From NCBI RefSeq assembly GCF_003244875.1, contig NZ_LXXZ01000040.1, positions 62,001 through 126,000 on the forward strand: a stretch of 64,000 nucleotides of DNA, read 5' to 3'. The notes under the pieces were generated by a model. The model was given only the letters and a program-made list of their open reading frames with translations. It was not told where the DNA came from and searched no databases. A program made the translations under genes and the position numbers. This document shows, one piece after another, positions 33,043 to 42,255 of this stretch. The stretch comes from Stenotrophomonas sepilia (GTDB taxonomy: Bacteria > Pseudomonadota > Gammaproteobacteria > Xanthomonadales > Xanthomonadaceae). The stretch's first letter is position 1; every line of letters starts with the position of its first letter.

Positions 33043-36000
33043 TTACCAGCGCACCTGCAGGCTGAGGTTGCCGAACGCGCCTTCCCGGCTGGCACCACTG
33101 CTGTTGCCCATCGAGCGCTCGCGCCCACCGGAGATCTGCAGATTGAAGCGCTCATTCAACCGGACGTTGACGCCAGCGCTCAACGAAGCTCGGTTTCCAC
33201 CCGCCCCCAAGGGAATCTGGTCCTTGCCGGCGTACGTCACTGCCGAGCGCGCATCCGATTCGTGCCACACATCGGCGGCGAGGTACGGCGCCCACTGCAC
33301 GCCGCCCGCGCTCTGGAACTGCCAACTGCCGTTGATGCCCAATCGCCCGCTCAGCCCCTGCGTGCTTCCAAGCGACACCTGCCCTGCAGCGTCCTGCCCT
33401 GCATCGAAACGCACCTTCTGCCAGACCAGCTGGACTTCAGGCTGCAGCGTGAACTGCCCGGTGCCGGCCTGCATGACAAACGGATAGCCGGCCTCGAGCG
33501 ACGCCAGGTAGCCGTCACCACGGGTGTTGAGGCGAACCGGGCCCGCATTGGCGGAACCGCCGTAGCGGGTCAGCTGGACGACGGCATCAAGATAGCCGCC
33601 TCGGCTGCCAACGCCGGTCAGGGTCAAGCCAGCGCTGGTGGCCTGCAGCTCGACGTTGCCGGTCGCCCCACGCACATAGCGGGTCCGCTCATCATTGGTG
33701 TAGATGCCGTCGACCTGCACATTGCTGCTTGCGTGCGACAGGTAGCCACCCGCACGCCAGCGGGCTCCTGCCGACGGGGCGGCTTGCCAGAAATCACTTC
33801 CGACCTGCAACGCGTCGATCCTGCCCTGGGCTTCCGGCGCAACCATGGATTCGTACCCGTTGTGCAGGTCGCGGGTTGCCATACGCACCCAGGCAGCACG
33901 CGGCCTGTCGCCAGCAGCGGCGGCCTGCGCCCGGTCGCGCCGGTTGCCCATCGCCAGTGCACCCAGTTCGCGCGCCAGCGGCTGGACCGAGCCGTACGTC
34001 GCCAGCTCGCGACCGAAGATGGGCAGGGCCACCGGAGGCACAGGGTTGGTCGGATTGACCGGGTTGATGGGATCAACCGGATCAGTCGGATCGACCGGGT
34101 CAGTCGGATTGACCGGGTCCGTCGGATCAACCGGCGGCTGCACGACAAAGGCGTTGCGCAGGTACCAGTTTTCGGTCGACTTGCCTTCCAGGTCGCCGCG
34201 GAAGAGCCCATACCCGAATGCGCCGTTTCGTGCGTAGTCTCCGAGCTTGAATGCATCGGCCGACGTGGTGGCGCCATTGATGGCGGCAACCACCAGGATG
34301 CCGTCCCCGACGGTGTGGCCTTCGGTGCCGCTGGTGTTGTGGACGCGCACGGTGGTGTTGCCGCTGGCGCTGCCGCCATCGATCACCAGCTGGCTGCTGG
34401 GCGATGCGTCGTCGCCCAGCCAGGTGTTCAGTTCCAACTGCCCCTGCTGGCCCACGTAGTTGCCCTGGATGGTCAGGCGACCGTAGTCATTCCCGCTGCC
34501 CGGACGGATCACGCCGGCGTTCACCACGTCACCGTGAATGGCGCCGTTGCCGCTCAGGGTGGCATTGCTGGCCACTTCTGTTGCCGACCGGATGCTGCCA
34601 TCGACTTGAAGTGCACCGGCGAGCACGCGGGTGGCACCGGTGTAGGCCTGGTCATCGGCGATGCGCAAGGTACCCGTGCCCATCTGCACCAGGCCGCCCG
34701 TTCCGCTCACCGCATTGTCCAGCAGCACGTCGTCGCTGCGGTTGAATTCCAGCCAGCCCTGGTTGTCGATTGCACCGGTCACGCTGCCGCTGGTGCCACC
34801 GTTGCCCATGCGCAACGCACCGGCCGCGATGAGCGTTCCGCCGGCGTAGCTGTGGTCAGCGTTCAGCACGGTGGTGCCCGATCCGATCTGGCGCAGCGCG
34901 CCATCCCCGGCGACACGTGCCGAGAGCAGGAACGTATCGTTGCGGTCCACGTCCAGGTACGTGCCACCGGCCAGGCTGACATCGCCGCCCAGCGTGCCGC
35001 GCGAGCCGCCATCACCGATCTGCAGGGTGCCGGCCGCCACCCGGGTGCCGCCGCTGTGCGCGACGTTGCCGGACAGCACGACGGTGCCGCCACCTGCCTG
35101 CAGCAGCTCGCCGCTGCCTGCGATGTTGGCGGACAGGGACATGCGATCACCGCGATTGAGGGTCAGCCGCGCGTTGTTGACGATGTCGCCCGCCACATTG
35201 CCGGCTGCGCCGCCGTCGCCAAGCACCAGTTCACCCTGTTCGATGCGGGTCACGCCGGTGTGGGTGTTGTCTGCGGTCAGGGTGAGCGCGCCGTCGCCGC
35301 GCTTGATCAGCTGGCCGCCTTCGCCGCGCAGGGCCGTGGCCAGGGTGACAGCATTGCCGTTGGTGTCCAGCGCCGCGCCTGCAGCCCCCAGCGCCTCCAG
35401 TCGCGCGGAGATGTCTTCATCGCTGCCTGCAGCCCACTGCAGGCCGCCGCCATCCAGAACAATGCTGCCGGTGCCCAGGTTGCTGCCGGACTGGAATCGG
35501 ATCAGGCCTTGATCGACGCGCGTCGAGCCGCCGTAGGTGTTAGCGCCGGTCAGGGCCAGCACGCCCTCGCCTGTCTTTGTCAGGGTGCCTGCATTGCCGC
35601 TGACCCGACCACTGACGGTCATCACGGCATCCTCGCCATCGACGCGGAACGCGTGCTCGCCGATTGCGGCCAGCACCACCGGAACGTCAACCCGCATGTC
35701 CTGGCCTGCGGCACGGTTGCCCAGCACGCCATCGTTGAAGGTGATCACACGCGTGCCGGGACCGGCGCCCGCCAGGATGCTGCCAGCACGCAGCGCACCC
35801 CCATCGAGGGTGATGTTCGACGACACTGTCCCTGTCGTACCGGTGCGGTTGCCCAAGGTGATGGTATTGGCAAGCACGGTGCCGCCTTGGCCAATGTTGA
35901 GACGCCCGTTCGAGCCACCGGTGCCTGAGGTGCTGCTCCGCTCGCCGAGCATGATGGTGTTGGCCTCGAGCACGCCCCGGCCCAGGCTGAGTGTGCCAGT

Positions 36001-36834
36001 TGCGGTGGCATCACCATAGGTCGCGCCGGCGATGTTCAGGGCGTCCACCTTTGCGTCAAGCACACCTCGGCGCAGGTCGACATTGCCAGTGGTGCCGCTG
36101 TAATTGCTGCTGTTTCCCGTGCCAATGTTCCAGGTGCCCACGGCGCTTTCCCCGTCCGACCCACGCAGGATAAGAGTCCCGTCCGTGACTGAGTCCTGGA
36201 AAACCAGGGTGCCGGTGCTCTGGTTGCCGCCGAGCGTGATGCTGTCGGCATTGATCGTATTGTTCTGGCCCAGACGCACGGTACCTTGATTGGTGGCCGC
36301 TGCGCTGATGCTACGGCCAACATCGCCTATGCCAATATGCGATGCGCGGATGAGGTTGGTATCCGAAGCCAAAACAACCGTACCGGTGGTAGCCCCGGTC
36401 TGATCCCGTGTGCCGCCTATGACGCGGCCACCGACGCTGAAGTTGAGGCTGGCATTGTCGTAGACGTAGTGAGACAGCCCGCTGAGGTCCAGATTCTGGG
36501 TGGCGCGGTTCGCTGTGCCGCCGATGCGGAAGGAATTTCCCTGCTGGATCAGCGTGCCGCCGTTGCCAACGACGACGCCCGTCGCGCCATTGGCTACAAT
36601 GATGTCCTCGACGACTCGCGTGCCATCGGCAACGTCAACCGGGGCGCCGGGGAACTGCAGCGTCTCTGCACCAGCGGCACCGCCCCACGCCAGGGCGACA
36701 GCGATAGCCAGCTGCAGCGGGCGGAGCACGGTACGGCTGCCCGCGTGGGCGCGACGGCGACGGGTGGCGAATTCGGAGGCGACGACCCATCGACCGGCGG
36801 CCGCATTCCAGACGATTGAATGAATCTTGTTCAT
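33043..36834 (-). CDS. Type Va autotransporter adhesin with beta-strand-repeat passenger
   Basis: 1263 residues from the ATG at 36834 (GAGGAG 7 nt upstream). It begins with an extended signal peptide region (ESPR: MNKIHSIVWNAAAGRWVVASE, Arg-rich, then a hydrophobic core ending WGGAAGA). The passenger (about 55-895) is a beta-helix of autotransporter-associated repeats, such as GDGALTLTADNTHTGVTRIE and similar. A Pro/Asp/Thr linker (about 900-930) leads to a C-terminal beta-barrel ending FGNLSLQVRW. It would be exported by Sec and BAM and displayed on the surface, probably as an adhesin or biofilm factor. No protease motif was seen. The nearby RcsB-like regulators and sensor kinases may control it. 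Confidence 0.92.
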   Translation of the reverse strand: MNKIHSIVWNAAAGRWVVASEFATRRRRAHAGSRTVLRPLQLAIAVALAWGGAAGAETLQFPGAPVDVADGTRVVEDIIVANGATGVVVGNGGTLIQQGNSFRIGGTANRATQNLDLSGLSHYVYDNASLNFSVGGRVIGGTRDQTGATTGTVVLASDTNLIRASHIGIGDVGRSISAAATNQGTVRLGQNNTINADSITLGGNQSTGTLVFQDSVTDGTLILRGSDGESAVGTWNIGTGNSSNYSGTTGNVDLRRGVLDAKVDALNIAGATYGDATATGTLSLGRGVLEANTIMLGERSSTSGTGGSNGRLNIGQGGTVLANTITLGNRTGTTGTVSSNITLDGGALRAGSILAGAGPGTRVITFNDGVLGNRAAGQDMRVDVPVVLAAIGEHAFRVDGEDAVMTVSGRVSGNAGTLTKTGEGVLALTGANTYGGSTRVDQGLIRFQSGSNLGTGSIVLDGGGLQWAAGSDEDISARLEALGAAGAALDTNGNAVTLATALRGEGGQLIKRGDGALTLTADNTHTGVTRIEQGELVLGDGGAAGNVAGDIVNNARLTLNRGDRMSLSANIAGSGELLQAGGGTVVLSGNVAHSGGTRVAAGTLQIGDGGSRGTLGGDVSLAGGTYLDVDRNDTFLLSARVAGDGALRQIGSGTTVLNADHSYAGGTLIAAGALRMGNGGTSGSVTGAIDNQGWLEFNRSDDVLLDNAVSGTGGLVQMGTGTLRIADDQAYTGATRVLAGALQVDGSIRSATEVASNATLSGNGAIHGDVVNAGVIRPGSGNDYGRLTIQGNYVGQQGQLELNTWLGDDASPSSQLVIDGGSASGNTTVRVHNTSGTEGHTVGDGILVVAAINGATTSADAFKLGDYARNGAFGYGLFRGDLEGKSTENWYLRNAFVVQPPVDPTDPVNPTDPVDPTDPVDPINPVNPTNPVPPVALPIFGRELATYGSVQPLARELGALAMGNRRDRAQAAAAGDRPRAAWVRMATRDLHNGYESMVAPEAQGRIDALQVGSDFWQAAPSAGARWRAGGYLSHASSNVQVDGIYTNDERTRYVRGATGNVELQATSAGLTLTGVGSRGGYLDAVVQLTRYGGSANAGPVRLNTRGDGYLASLEAGYPFVMQAGTGQFTLQPEVQLVWQKVRFDAGQDAAGQVSLGSTQGLSGRLGINGSWQFQSAGGVQWAPYLAADVWHESDARSAVTYAGKDQIPLGAGGNRASLSAGVNVRLNERFNLQISGGRERSMGNSSGASREGAFGNLSLQVRW
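34051..34137 (-). repeat. DP(T/V/I)(D/N)P-type repeat encoding the autotransporter linker
   Basis: Short degenerate tandem units encode a run of alternating DPTDPV and NPTNPV-type peptides between passenger and barrel. The nucleotide units (GGATCAACC, GGGTCAGTC and similar) differ by point changes, so copy number may vary between strains. Confidence 0.7.
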
Positions 36835-37077
36835 GAGGCTCTCCTCGAAGTGAAATGAAGGCTGGACGGCTTCCTGGAGCGTTCGGACGAACCGAAGGGG
36901 AAGCACTCAGCGGACACTTGCGAGGTTAGTGAGGGCCACCCGGGAGTCGAATCGGACTCGTCCCAAAAGCGGGGGGACCCGGCGTTGCAGCCCTGCCCGA
37001 GGCGCTGCGCGCGTGCGCCGCCCGCCCCGGCAGATGCCACCAGGGTGCGTTGCAGCGGCCATGCCTGTTGGCAGACG

Positions 37078-37341
37078 TCAAGAATCGTGTTGAGAAGCGT
37101 TCTGCTTTACAGTGCCCCGTGCCGGGCCCGAAGCTTGGCCCGCTTCGCTGTCACTGCATCGGTCCTGCCATTGGCGGCGCAGCGCTCGGCGCAACTGCGG
37201 CGAGGCAAACAGGTACTGATTGAGGCAGTCCAGGAAGCTCGCCTGCGAGCTGGCCGAAAGCTCGCTGAATCGAAGCAGCAGCAGCGTTACCAGAAAATTG
37301 GGGTCGGGCACGTGGTCACCGGTTACAGGGGTGTGCCCCAC
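37078..37341 (-). CDS. Small hypothetical protein downstream of the response regulator
   Basis: About 87 residues from a GTG at 37341; the start is uncertain. The core LVTLLLLRFSELSASSQASF with LDCLNQYLFASPQLRRALRR is helical and basic, with a polar tail. It begins 47 nt after the stop of the upstream LuxR-type regulator on the same strand and could be co-transcribed. No family recognised; the opposite-strand frame looks less protein-like. Confidence 0.4.
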   Translation of the reverse strand: MGHTPVTGDHVPDPNFLVTLLLLRFSELSASSQASFLDCLNQYLFASPQLRRALRRQWQDRCSDSEAGQASGPARGTVKQNASQHDS

Positions 37342-37387
37342 CGAGAATACGAACGCTGCAGCGCAAAACCATCGGACAATGCCTGAA

Positions 37388-38068
37388 TCAGTCCGATTCT
37401 CCACCGGCGCCTGCACGGGCGCACTGTGATGCCTGCACCAGCCCATGCGCCAGCGCGTACTCGAACACGTCCGCGTCGCGCTTAAGCCCAAGCTTGCGCA
37501 TGGCCGCCATTTTCTGCGTGCTGACGGTCTTGCTGCTGCGCCCTACCCGCTCGGCGATTTCCCGGATGGTCAATCCTTCGGCGAACATGCGCAGCACTTC
37601 TGTTTCCCGCTTTGACAGTGCGGACGCGCCACTGGCAGGTGCTTCGGCCGCGTCGGCGAGCAATCGCTCAATGGCCGGAGAGACGAACGGCTGGCCGGAC
37701 CGGGCCGCATGCACCGCAGGAACCACGTGCTCCAGCGAATCGCTCTTGCTCACGATGCACGTCACCCCGGCGGCCTGGATGGAGCGCAGGACCAGCGGAC
37801 TCTCCATGCCGGTGAGCACCACCAGCTTCAGGTTGGGAAACCGCCGCTGCAGGAATCTGAGCAGGGTCACGCCGTCGCCGTAGCGTCCGTTCGGCATGGA
37901 AAAGTCACAGACGGCCACGTCCACCGATGCGGCGCTCAGCAGCGCAACCAGTCCGGTCGAGTCGCTGGCCAGGCCAGCGACCGCGATGCCGGGTTCGGAG
38001 CGCAGCAGCATTTCCATGCCGGCCAGCATCACGGGATGGTCGTCGGCAACGACCAGGTTCAAGGCCAT
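37388..38068 (-). CDS. NarL/RcsB-like response regulator A
   Basis: 226 residues from the ATG at 38068, preceded by AGAGGA. The receiver domain has the acidic pair VVADDHP, phospho-acceptor VCDFSMPNGRYGDG, LTGM and the SKSD lysine. The LuxR-type HTH is SALSKRETEVLRMFAEGLTI followed by REIAERVGRSSKTVSTQK. The length and the D-H-P start resemble RcsB. It is divergent from a paralogous regulator 117 nt away, and sensor kinases lie beyond that paralogue. A C-terminal Gly/Ala-rich extension is present. Confidence 0.9.
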   Translation of the reverse strand: MALNLVVADDHPVMLAGMEMLLRSEPGIAVAGLASDSTGLVALLSAASVDVAVCDFSMPNGRYGDGVTLLRFLQRRFPNLKLVVLTGMESPLVLRSIQAAGVTCIVSKSDSLEHVVPAVHAARSGQPFVSPAIERLLADAAEAPASGASALSKRETEVLRMFAEGLTIREIAERVGRSSKTVSTQKMAAMRKLGLKRDADVFEYALAHGLVQASQCARAGAGGESD

Positions 38069-38184
38069 ACAGTCATCCTCTTGGTTGCAGGTATCGCCGG
38101 GCATGCCACCACGCGGTCGCCTGGCCTATAGTTGCGGCGGCGGGTCGCCGGTGTGGCGGGCCAACTTCAGCGCGGGGCTGTTGC

Positions 38185-38844
38185 ATGTCTCATCCGATCA
38201 TTCGTGTAGCCATTGCAGACGACCACCCGGTCATCCGCATGGGAATCGAGGCCGCAATCGATGCGGTTCCCACGCTGCAGTGCATTGGAACGGCGTCCGA
38301 CTCCTCGGAGCTGGTGGCGCTGCTGGACAGTACCGCATGTGATGTCGTGGTGACCGACTACGCCATGCCGGGCGGCCAGCACGGCGACGGCCTCGCCCTG
38401 CTGGATACACTCCGCGAACGCTACCCCGACCTGCGTGTGATCGTGATGACGGGCATGGACCAGCCGGTGGTCATCCAGTCACTTTATCAGCGCGGCATCA
38501 CCCATATCCTCAGCAAGGCCGATGACACCAGCCATGTTCCGGCGGCCATCGCTGCGGCCTGGGCCAACCGGCGCTACCTCTCGCCGTCGGTCGCGCAGAT
38601 CTTGCCACACCATGCCGCGGCGTCAAGGAAGACAGCGCTCTCGCCACGGGAACGTGAAGTGCTGACGCTGTTCGTGTCGGGGCTTGGCATCAACGAAATT
38701 GCCGAGCGCCTGGACAAGCGCAAGCAGACCATCAGCACGCAAAAGCGGATCGGGATGGCCAAGCTGGGCATCGACAAGGAAGCCGATCTCTTCAAGTTCG
38801 CGACGGAACTCGGCCTGCGTTCAAACGGCCCCGATCCGGACTGA
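38185..38844 (+). CDS. NarL/RcsB-like response regulator B
   Basis: 219 residues from the ATG at 38185. Receiver: VAIADDHPVIRMG, phospho-acceptor VVTDYAMPGGQHGDG, VMTGMD, SKAD. HTH: ALSPREREVLTLFVSGLGIN followed by EIAERLDKRKQTISTQK. It is clearly paralogous to regulator A (same motifs, same DGxxLLxxLRxRxP helix), and the two genes are head-to-head. It converges on the hybrid kinase, whose stop is 12 nt away. The likely phosphate donors are the two kinases at 38.9-44.9 kb, in an Rcs- or Evg-like arrangement. Confidence 0.9.
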   Translation: MSHPIIRVAIADDHPVIRMGIEAAIDAVPTLQCIGTASDSSELVALLDSTACDVVVTDYAMPGGQHGDGLALLDTLRERYPDLRVIVMTGMDQPVVIQSLYQRGITHILSKADDTSHVPAAIAAAWANRRYLSPSVAQILPHHAAASRKTALSPREREVLTLFVSGLGINEIAERLDKRKQTISTQKRIGMAKLGIDKEADLFKFATELGLRSNGPDPD

Positions 38845-38855
38845 TCGGCGTTCGC

Positions 38856-41800
38856 TCACGAGCCGTCCGGCAGGCCCTCCCGATAGCTGTCGATGAGCGC
38901 GGACAGGGACGCGAGAAGCGCCTGCAGCTCGGCTTCATCCACCGTGTCGTGCTCGCGCAGGCGGTGCTCCACAGCACCAAAGCGCTCACCTAGCGGACGC
39001 TCCCCCATCATCAACAGCACGCCCTTCAGGGAATGGACCTTGTCCAGCAGCGCGGCCTGCTGCCCTTCCCGCAGCGCGGCGGCAAGGACGTCAAGATCAC
39101 GCGCGCCGCTTTCCACGAACAGGGCCCGAAGTTTCAGCGGCAGCCCCTCCCCCGCGGCCGACGGGGACGCCCTGCGGTTGCTGGGGGGAACATAGCGGGA
39201 CAACGCCGCCGACAGCCGTTCCAGATCCAGGGGCTTGAGCAGCAGCCCATCGATGCCCGCCTGCCGGCAGCGCTCCCGCTCGCTGGCCAGTGCGGTTGCG
39301 GTGATCGCCAGGATCGGCACCTTATCCCCGCGTGCACGCAGCGCCTGGGCCAGCTCGTAGCCGTCCATCACCGGCATGTTGATGTCGGTCAGCACGACGT
39401 CCCAGCTGGCTGACGGCCACAGGCTCAGCGCGGCCTGGCCATCCTCGGCGGTGCCCACATGCCAGCCGAGCTCCTCCAGCTGCTGCTGGATCAGCTCGCG
39501 GTTCACCGGATTGTCCTCCACCAGCAGCACCCTTCCCCGTCCCGCCGGCGGCCGTGCCTGCGCGGCGACCGGCGATGGCGCTTCCGCTCCCATCGCATCC
39601 TGCAGCAACGCGCGCAGCAGCGCCCGGCTGGAATAGCTGGTGACGTGCACGCCATCAGGACGGCGTTCGGGGGCCAGGGGGCCGCTCGGGTACGCGCGCA
39701 CCAACCGGGCGTGGAGGCTGCACAGCGCCTGCTCATCCTCCTCCGGCCATGCGCGGCGCTCGCCGAAAATCAACAGCGTTGTCGTTGCGGCATCGGTGGG
39801 CAGCGCGGCCGGACGATCAAGGACGGTCAACCCCGCGCCCCAGCGCTGCAGGACCTGCCCGATTTCCTGCCGCCACTCCGGCGCTGCGGAAAGCAGCGTC
39901 ACGGTGGTGCCCGACAGCGGCTGGTCACCGCCATGCGGCGCATCGACAGGGTGAACCGGCACCTCCAGGGTGAACACGGTGCCGACACCCAGCGTACTTT
40001 CGGCCTGGATGCTGCCGCCCAGCAGATGCGCAAGTTGCCTGCACAGCGCCAACCCCAGCCCGCTGCCACCGTAACGCCGGGACACGCTGGCATCGCCCTG
40101 CTCGAAGGGACGGAACAGATGCGCAAGCTGCTCGTCGGACATGCCAATGCCGGAGTCCACGACCCGCAGCCGCAGCACGCTCTGGTTCGGCTGCAGGCAG
40201 TTCCCGAGCCCGGCGTGCAGCGTGATGCGTCCGGACTCGGTGAACTTCACCGCGTTGCTCAGCAGGTTGTTGATGATCTGCCGGATGCGATGCGCATCTG
40301 CCTGGTAGGCATCCTCAAGCTCGCCATCGATCATATAGAACAGCTTCACGCCCTTCTTGTGCGCCTCGGGCGCATACAGCAGCGTGGCCTGCTCGATCAG
40401 TTCACGAACGTTGAAGTGAGCCGGGTCGATATCCAACTGCCCGGCCTCGATCTTCGAGAAATCGAGCACATCACTGATGATCGCCATCAGTGAGTCCGCC
40501 GACAGCCGGATGCGCTGCACGCGCTCCTGCTGCGCAGGCTGCAACGGTGAGCGTGCCAGTAGTTCCAGATGGCCGAGGATGCCGTTGAGCGGTGTGCGGA
40601 TTTCGTGACTCATGGTGGCGACGAAGGCGCTCTTCGCCCGGTTGGCCGCCTCCGCAGCGGCGCGGGCATCCTCGGAATCGCGACTGGCGCGCTCCAGGGT
40701 CTGCTGCAGTTCCATCTGCGCCGTGACATCACGCAGCGCGCAGACCCACACGGTCTGGTCGCGATAGCGTGCGATGGCCAACGCCACCTGAAGCTGGATC
40801 GGCGCTGCACCCGCGTCGTGCAGCGTCCAGTTGAACTCCTTGCGCGCACCGGGCAAGGCATGCGCCTGCTCTACCAGCGCGGCATAGAGCGCCGGGGTCG
40901 TCGAATAGCCCGCCGGCTGCGTCGCCAGTTCGCGTGCGACCTGGTTCTGCAGAAGGGGAGCACCATCATCGCAGCTGAGCAGTGCCAAGCCCACCGGCGC
41001 CGTGCCGATGATGGTCTGGCTGAGCGCTTCGCTTTCGTAGACGCGCGATGCCTCGGCCAGGGCCGGCGCCATGACCTTGCGCTCCACCCGCCAGAGCAGC
41101 AGCCAGAGCGCTGCGATGATCGACAGTGCCGTCAGCAGCCGCGCAACGATGGCCATCCCCTGGTCGCGCCACAGCGCGCTCCAGTCGTAAAGACGCGTGA
41201 AGCGCCAGTCCGTCCCTGACAGCCCCCCGCTTACCGCAAACAGATGCTGGAAGGACAGCCGTGTCACGTTGCGTGTGTCCTGCTGCGCCAGCAGCGGGCC
41301 GAGCGCATTGGCCTCCCGGCTGAGGGGGCCCTTTGCCAGCACCACTTCACCGGTGGGCCCGGTCAGCAGATAGCTGCCGGCGGCGGTCGCCTCCAGGCGC
41401 GAGCCGATGCTGCTGATCGGCTCGAAGGTGACCCGCCGGAAATAGGGCGTGGTGCCCTCGGCCAGGGTGAGAATGCCCACCAGCGAGGGCCGGCCATCCA
41501 GCGGGTTGCGGCCGAACAGCGAGGCCAGGCGATGGCCCCTAGCGGCGCTTTCCATCGGACCGGGGTCTGGAGATTGCAGCGGTGCTTGGCGCTCGATGCC
41601 CTTCAACAGTGCGAACGCCTGTGCCCGCGAATCTGCGCGCAGCCCCCGCAGCAGCTGCGCCTCGTCAACCACGCCGGGCAGTGCCATCAGCCGCGCCTGC
41701 GGGTCATAGCCATACACCATGGCCGGGCTGCTCCCCTGCATCGAACTGATCGCCGCAGTCGTGTACAGCGAGTACTGATAGATCATGCCCAGATAGGCTT

Positions 41801-42251
41801 CCAGCTCAGGCTGTGGCATCGGCCGCTCGGGATCGCCCAGCACCAGCCACGGCACCGATGCCGGACCTTCTGCCCGGACCACCGTTCGCATGTCCTGCGA
41901 CAGGTAGTTGGCCACCATCGGCCGACCCAGGCGCCGCAGTTCTTCCCGCTGCCCGCTCCACATCACGTCGTTGGCGTTCACGCTTCCTGCATAGGCACGG
42001 TCACGTTGCACCAGGAAGTAATCGATCGCGCCGCGGGCCTCGAAGAACTTCTGGCGCTCGCGGTCATGGAATTCGCCCACGCCGGCAAAAATGCTCACCG
42101 CTGTGGTCAACAGCACCAGCAACGTGATCAGCCCCCCTCCCCCTAACAGCAGCCGGCGCTGTGAACGGTGGAGTGCCTGCAACGGGGCGGAAGGCAAGTC
42201 AGGCGAGGCCGGAGGCATGGCATTCCCGCGCACGGGCAAGGGGGTGGCCAT
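38856..42251 (-). CDS. Membrane hybrid sensor kinase (periplasmic sensor, HisKA, HATPase, REC, HPt)
   Basis: 1131 residues from the ATG at 42251. Two transmembrane helices (about 34-58 and 366-388) enclose a 300-residue periplasmic sensor. A PAS-like region and coiled coil follow, then MSHEIRTPLNG (His about 549), ATP-binding NLLSNAVKFT and DSGIGMS, a REC domain with LTDINMPVMDG (Asp about 956), and a C-terminal HPt with KVHSLKGVLLM (His about 1073). This tripartite BvgS/EvgS-like layout passes phosphate to a separate regulator, presumably A or B. Its start is 4 nt after the stop of the second kinase, so the two are co-transcribed. Confidence 0.92.
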   Translation of the reverse strand: MATPLPVRGNAMPPASPDLPSAPLQALHRSQRRLLLGGGGLITLLVLLTTAVSIFAGVGEFHDRERQKFFEARGAIDYFLVQRDRAYAGSVNANDVMWSGQREELRRLGRPMVANYLSQDMRTVVRAEGPASVPWLVLGDPERPMPQPELEAYLGMIYQYSLYTTAAISSMQGSSPAMVYGYDPQARLMALPGVVDEAQLLRGLRADSRAQAFALLKGIERQAPLQSPDPGPMESAARGHRLASLFGRNPLDGRPSLVGILTLAEGTTPYFRRVTFEPISSIGSRLEATAAGSYLLTGPTGEVVLAKGPLSREANALGPLLAQQDTRNVTRLSFQHLFAVSGGLSGTDWRFTRLYDWSALWRDQGMAIVARLLTALSIIAALWLLLWRVERKVMAPALAEASRVYESEALSQTIIGTAPVGLALLSCDDGAPLLQNQVARELATQPAGYSTTPALYAALVEQAHALPGARKEFNWTLHDAGAAPIQLQVALAIARYRDQTVWVCALRDVTAQMELQQTLERASRDSEDARAAAEAANRAKSAFVATMSHEIRTPLNGILGHLELLARSPLQPAQQERVQRIRLSADSLMAIISDVLDFSKIEAGQLDIDPAHFNVRELIEQATLLYAPEAHKKGVKLFYMIDGELEDAYQADAHRIRQIINNLLSNAVKFTESGRITLHAGLGNCLQPNQSVLRLRVVDSGIGMSDEQLAHLFRPFEQGDASVSRRYGGSGLGLALCRQLAHLLGGSIQAESTLGVGTVFTLEVPVHPVDAPHGGDQPLSGTTVTLLSAAPEWRQEIGQVLQRWGAGLTVLDRPAALPTDAATTTLLIFGERRAWPEEDEQALCSLHARLVRAYPSGPLAPERRPDGVHVTSYSSRALLRALLQDAMGAEAPSPVAAQARPPAGRGRVLLVEDNPVNRELIQQQLEELGWHVGTAEDGQAALSLWPSASWDVVLTDINMPVMDGYELAQALRARGDKVPILAITATALASERERCRQAGIDGLLLKPLDLERLSAALSRYVPPSNRRASPSAAGEGLPLKLRALFVESGARDLDVLAAALREGQQAALLDKVHSLKGVLLMMGERPLGERFGAVEHRLREHDTVDEAELQALLASLSALIDSYREGLPDGS

Positions 42252-42255
42252 GAAT

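Noticed and set aside
32677..35928. Very long plus-strand open frame (1083 codons)
   Set aside because: It is exactly antisense to the autotransporter, has no domain, and arises from the GC-rich codon bias of the minus-strand gene with intact ESPR, repeats and barrel.
36985..37386. Plus-strand 133-codon frame between the autotransporter and regulator A
   Set aside because: No plausible motif; lies across the autotransporter upstream region and antisense to a better-looking small minus-strand frame.
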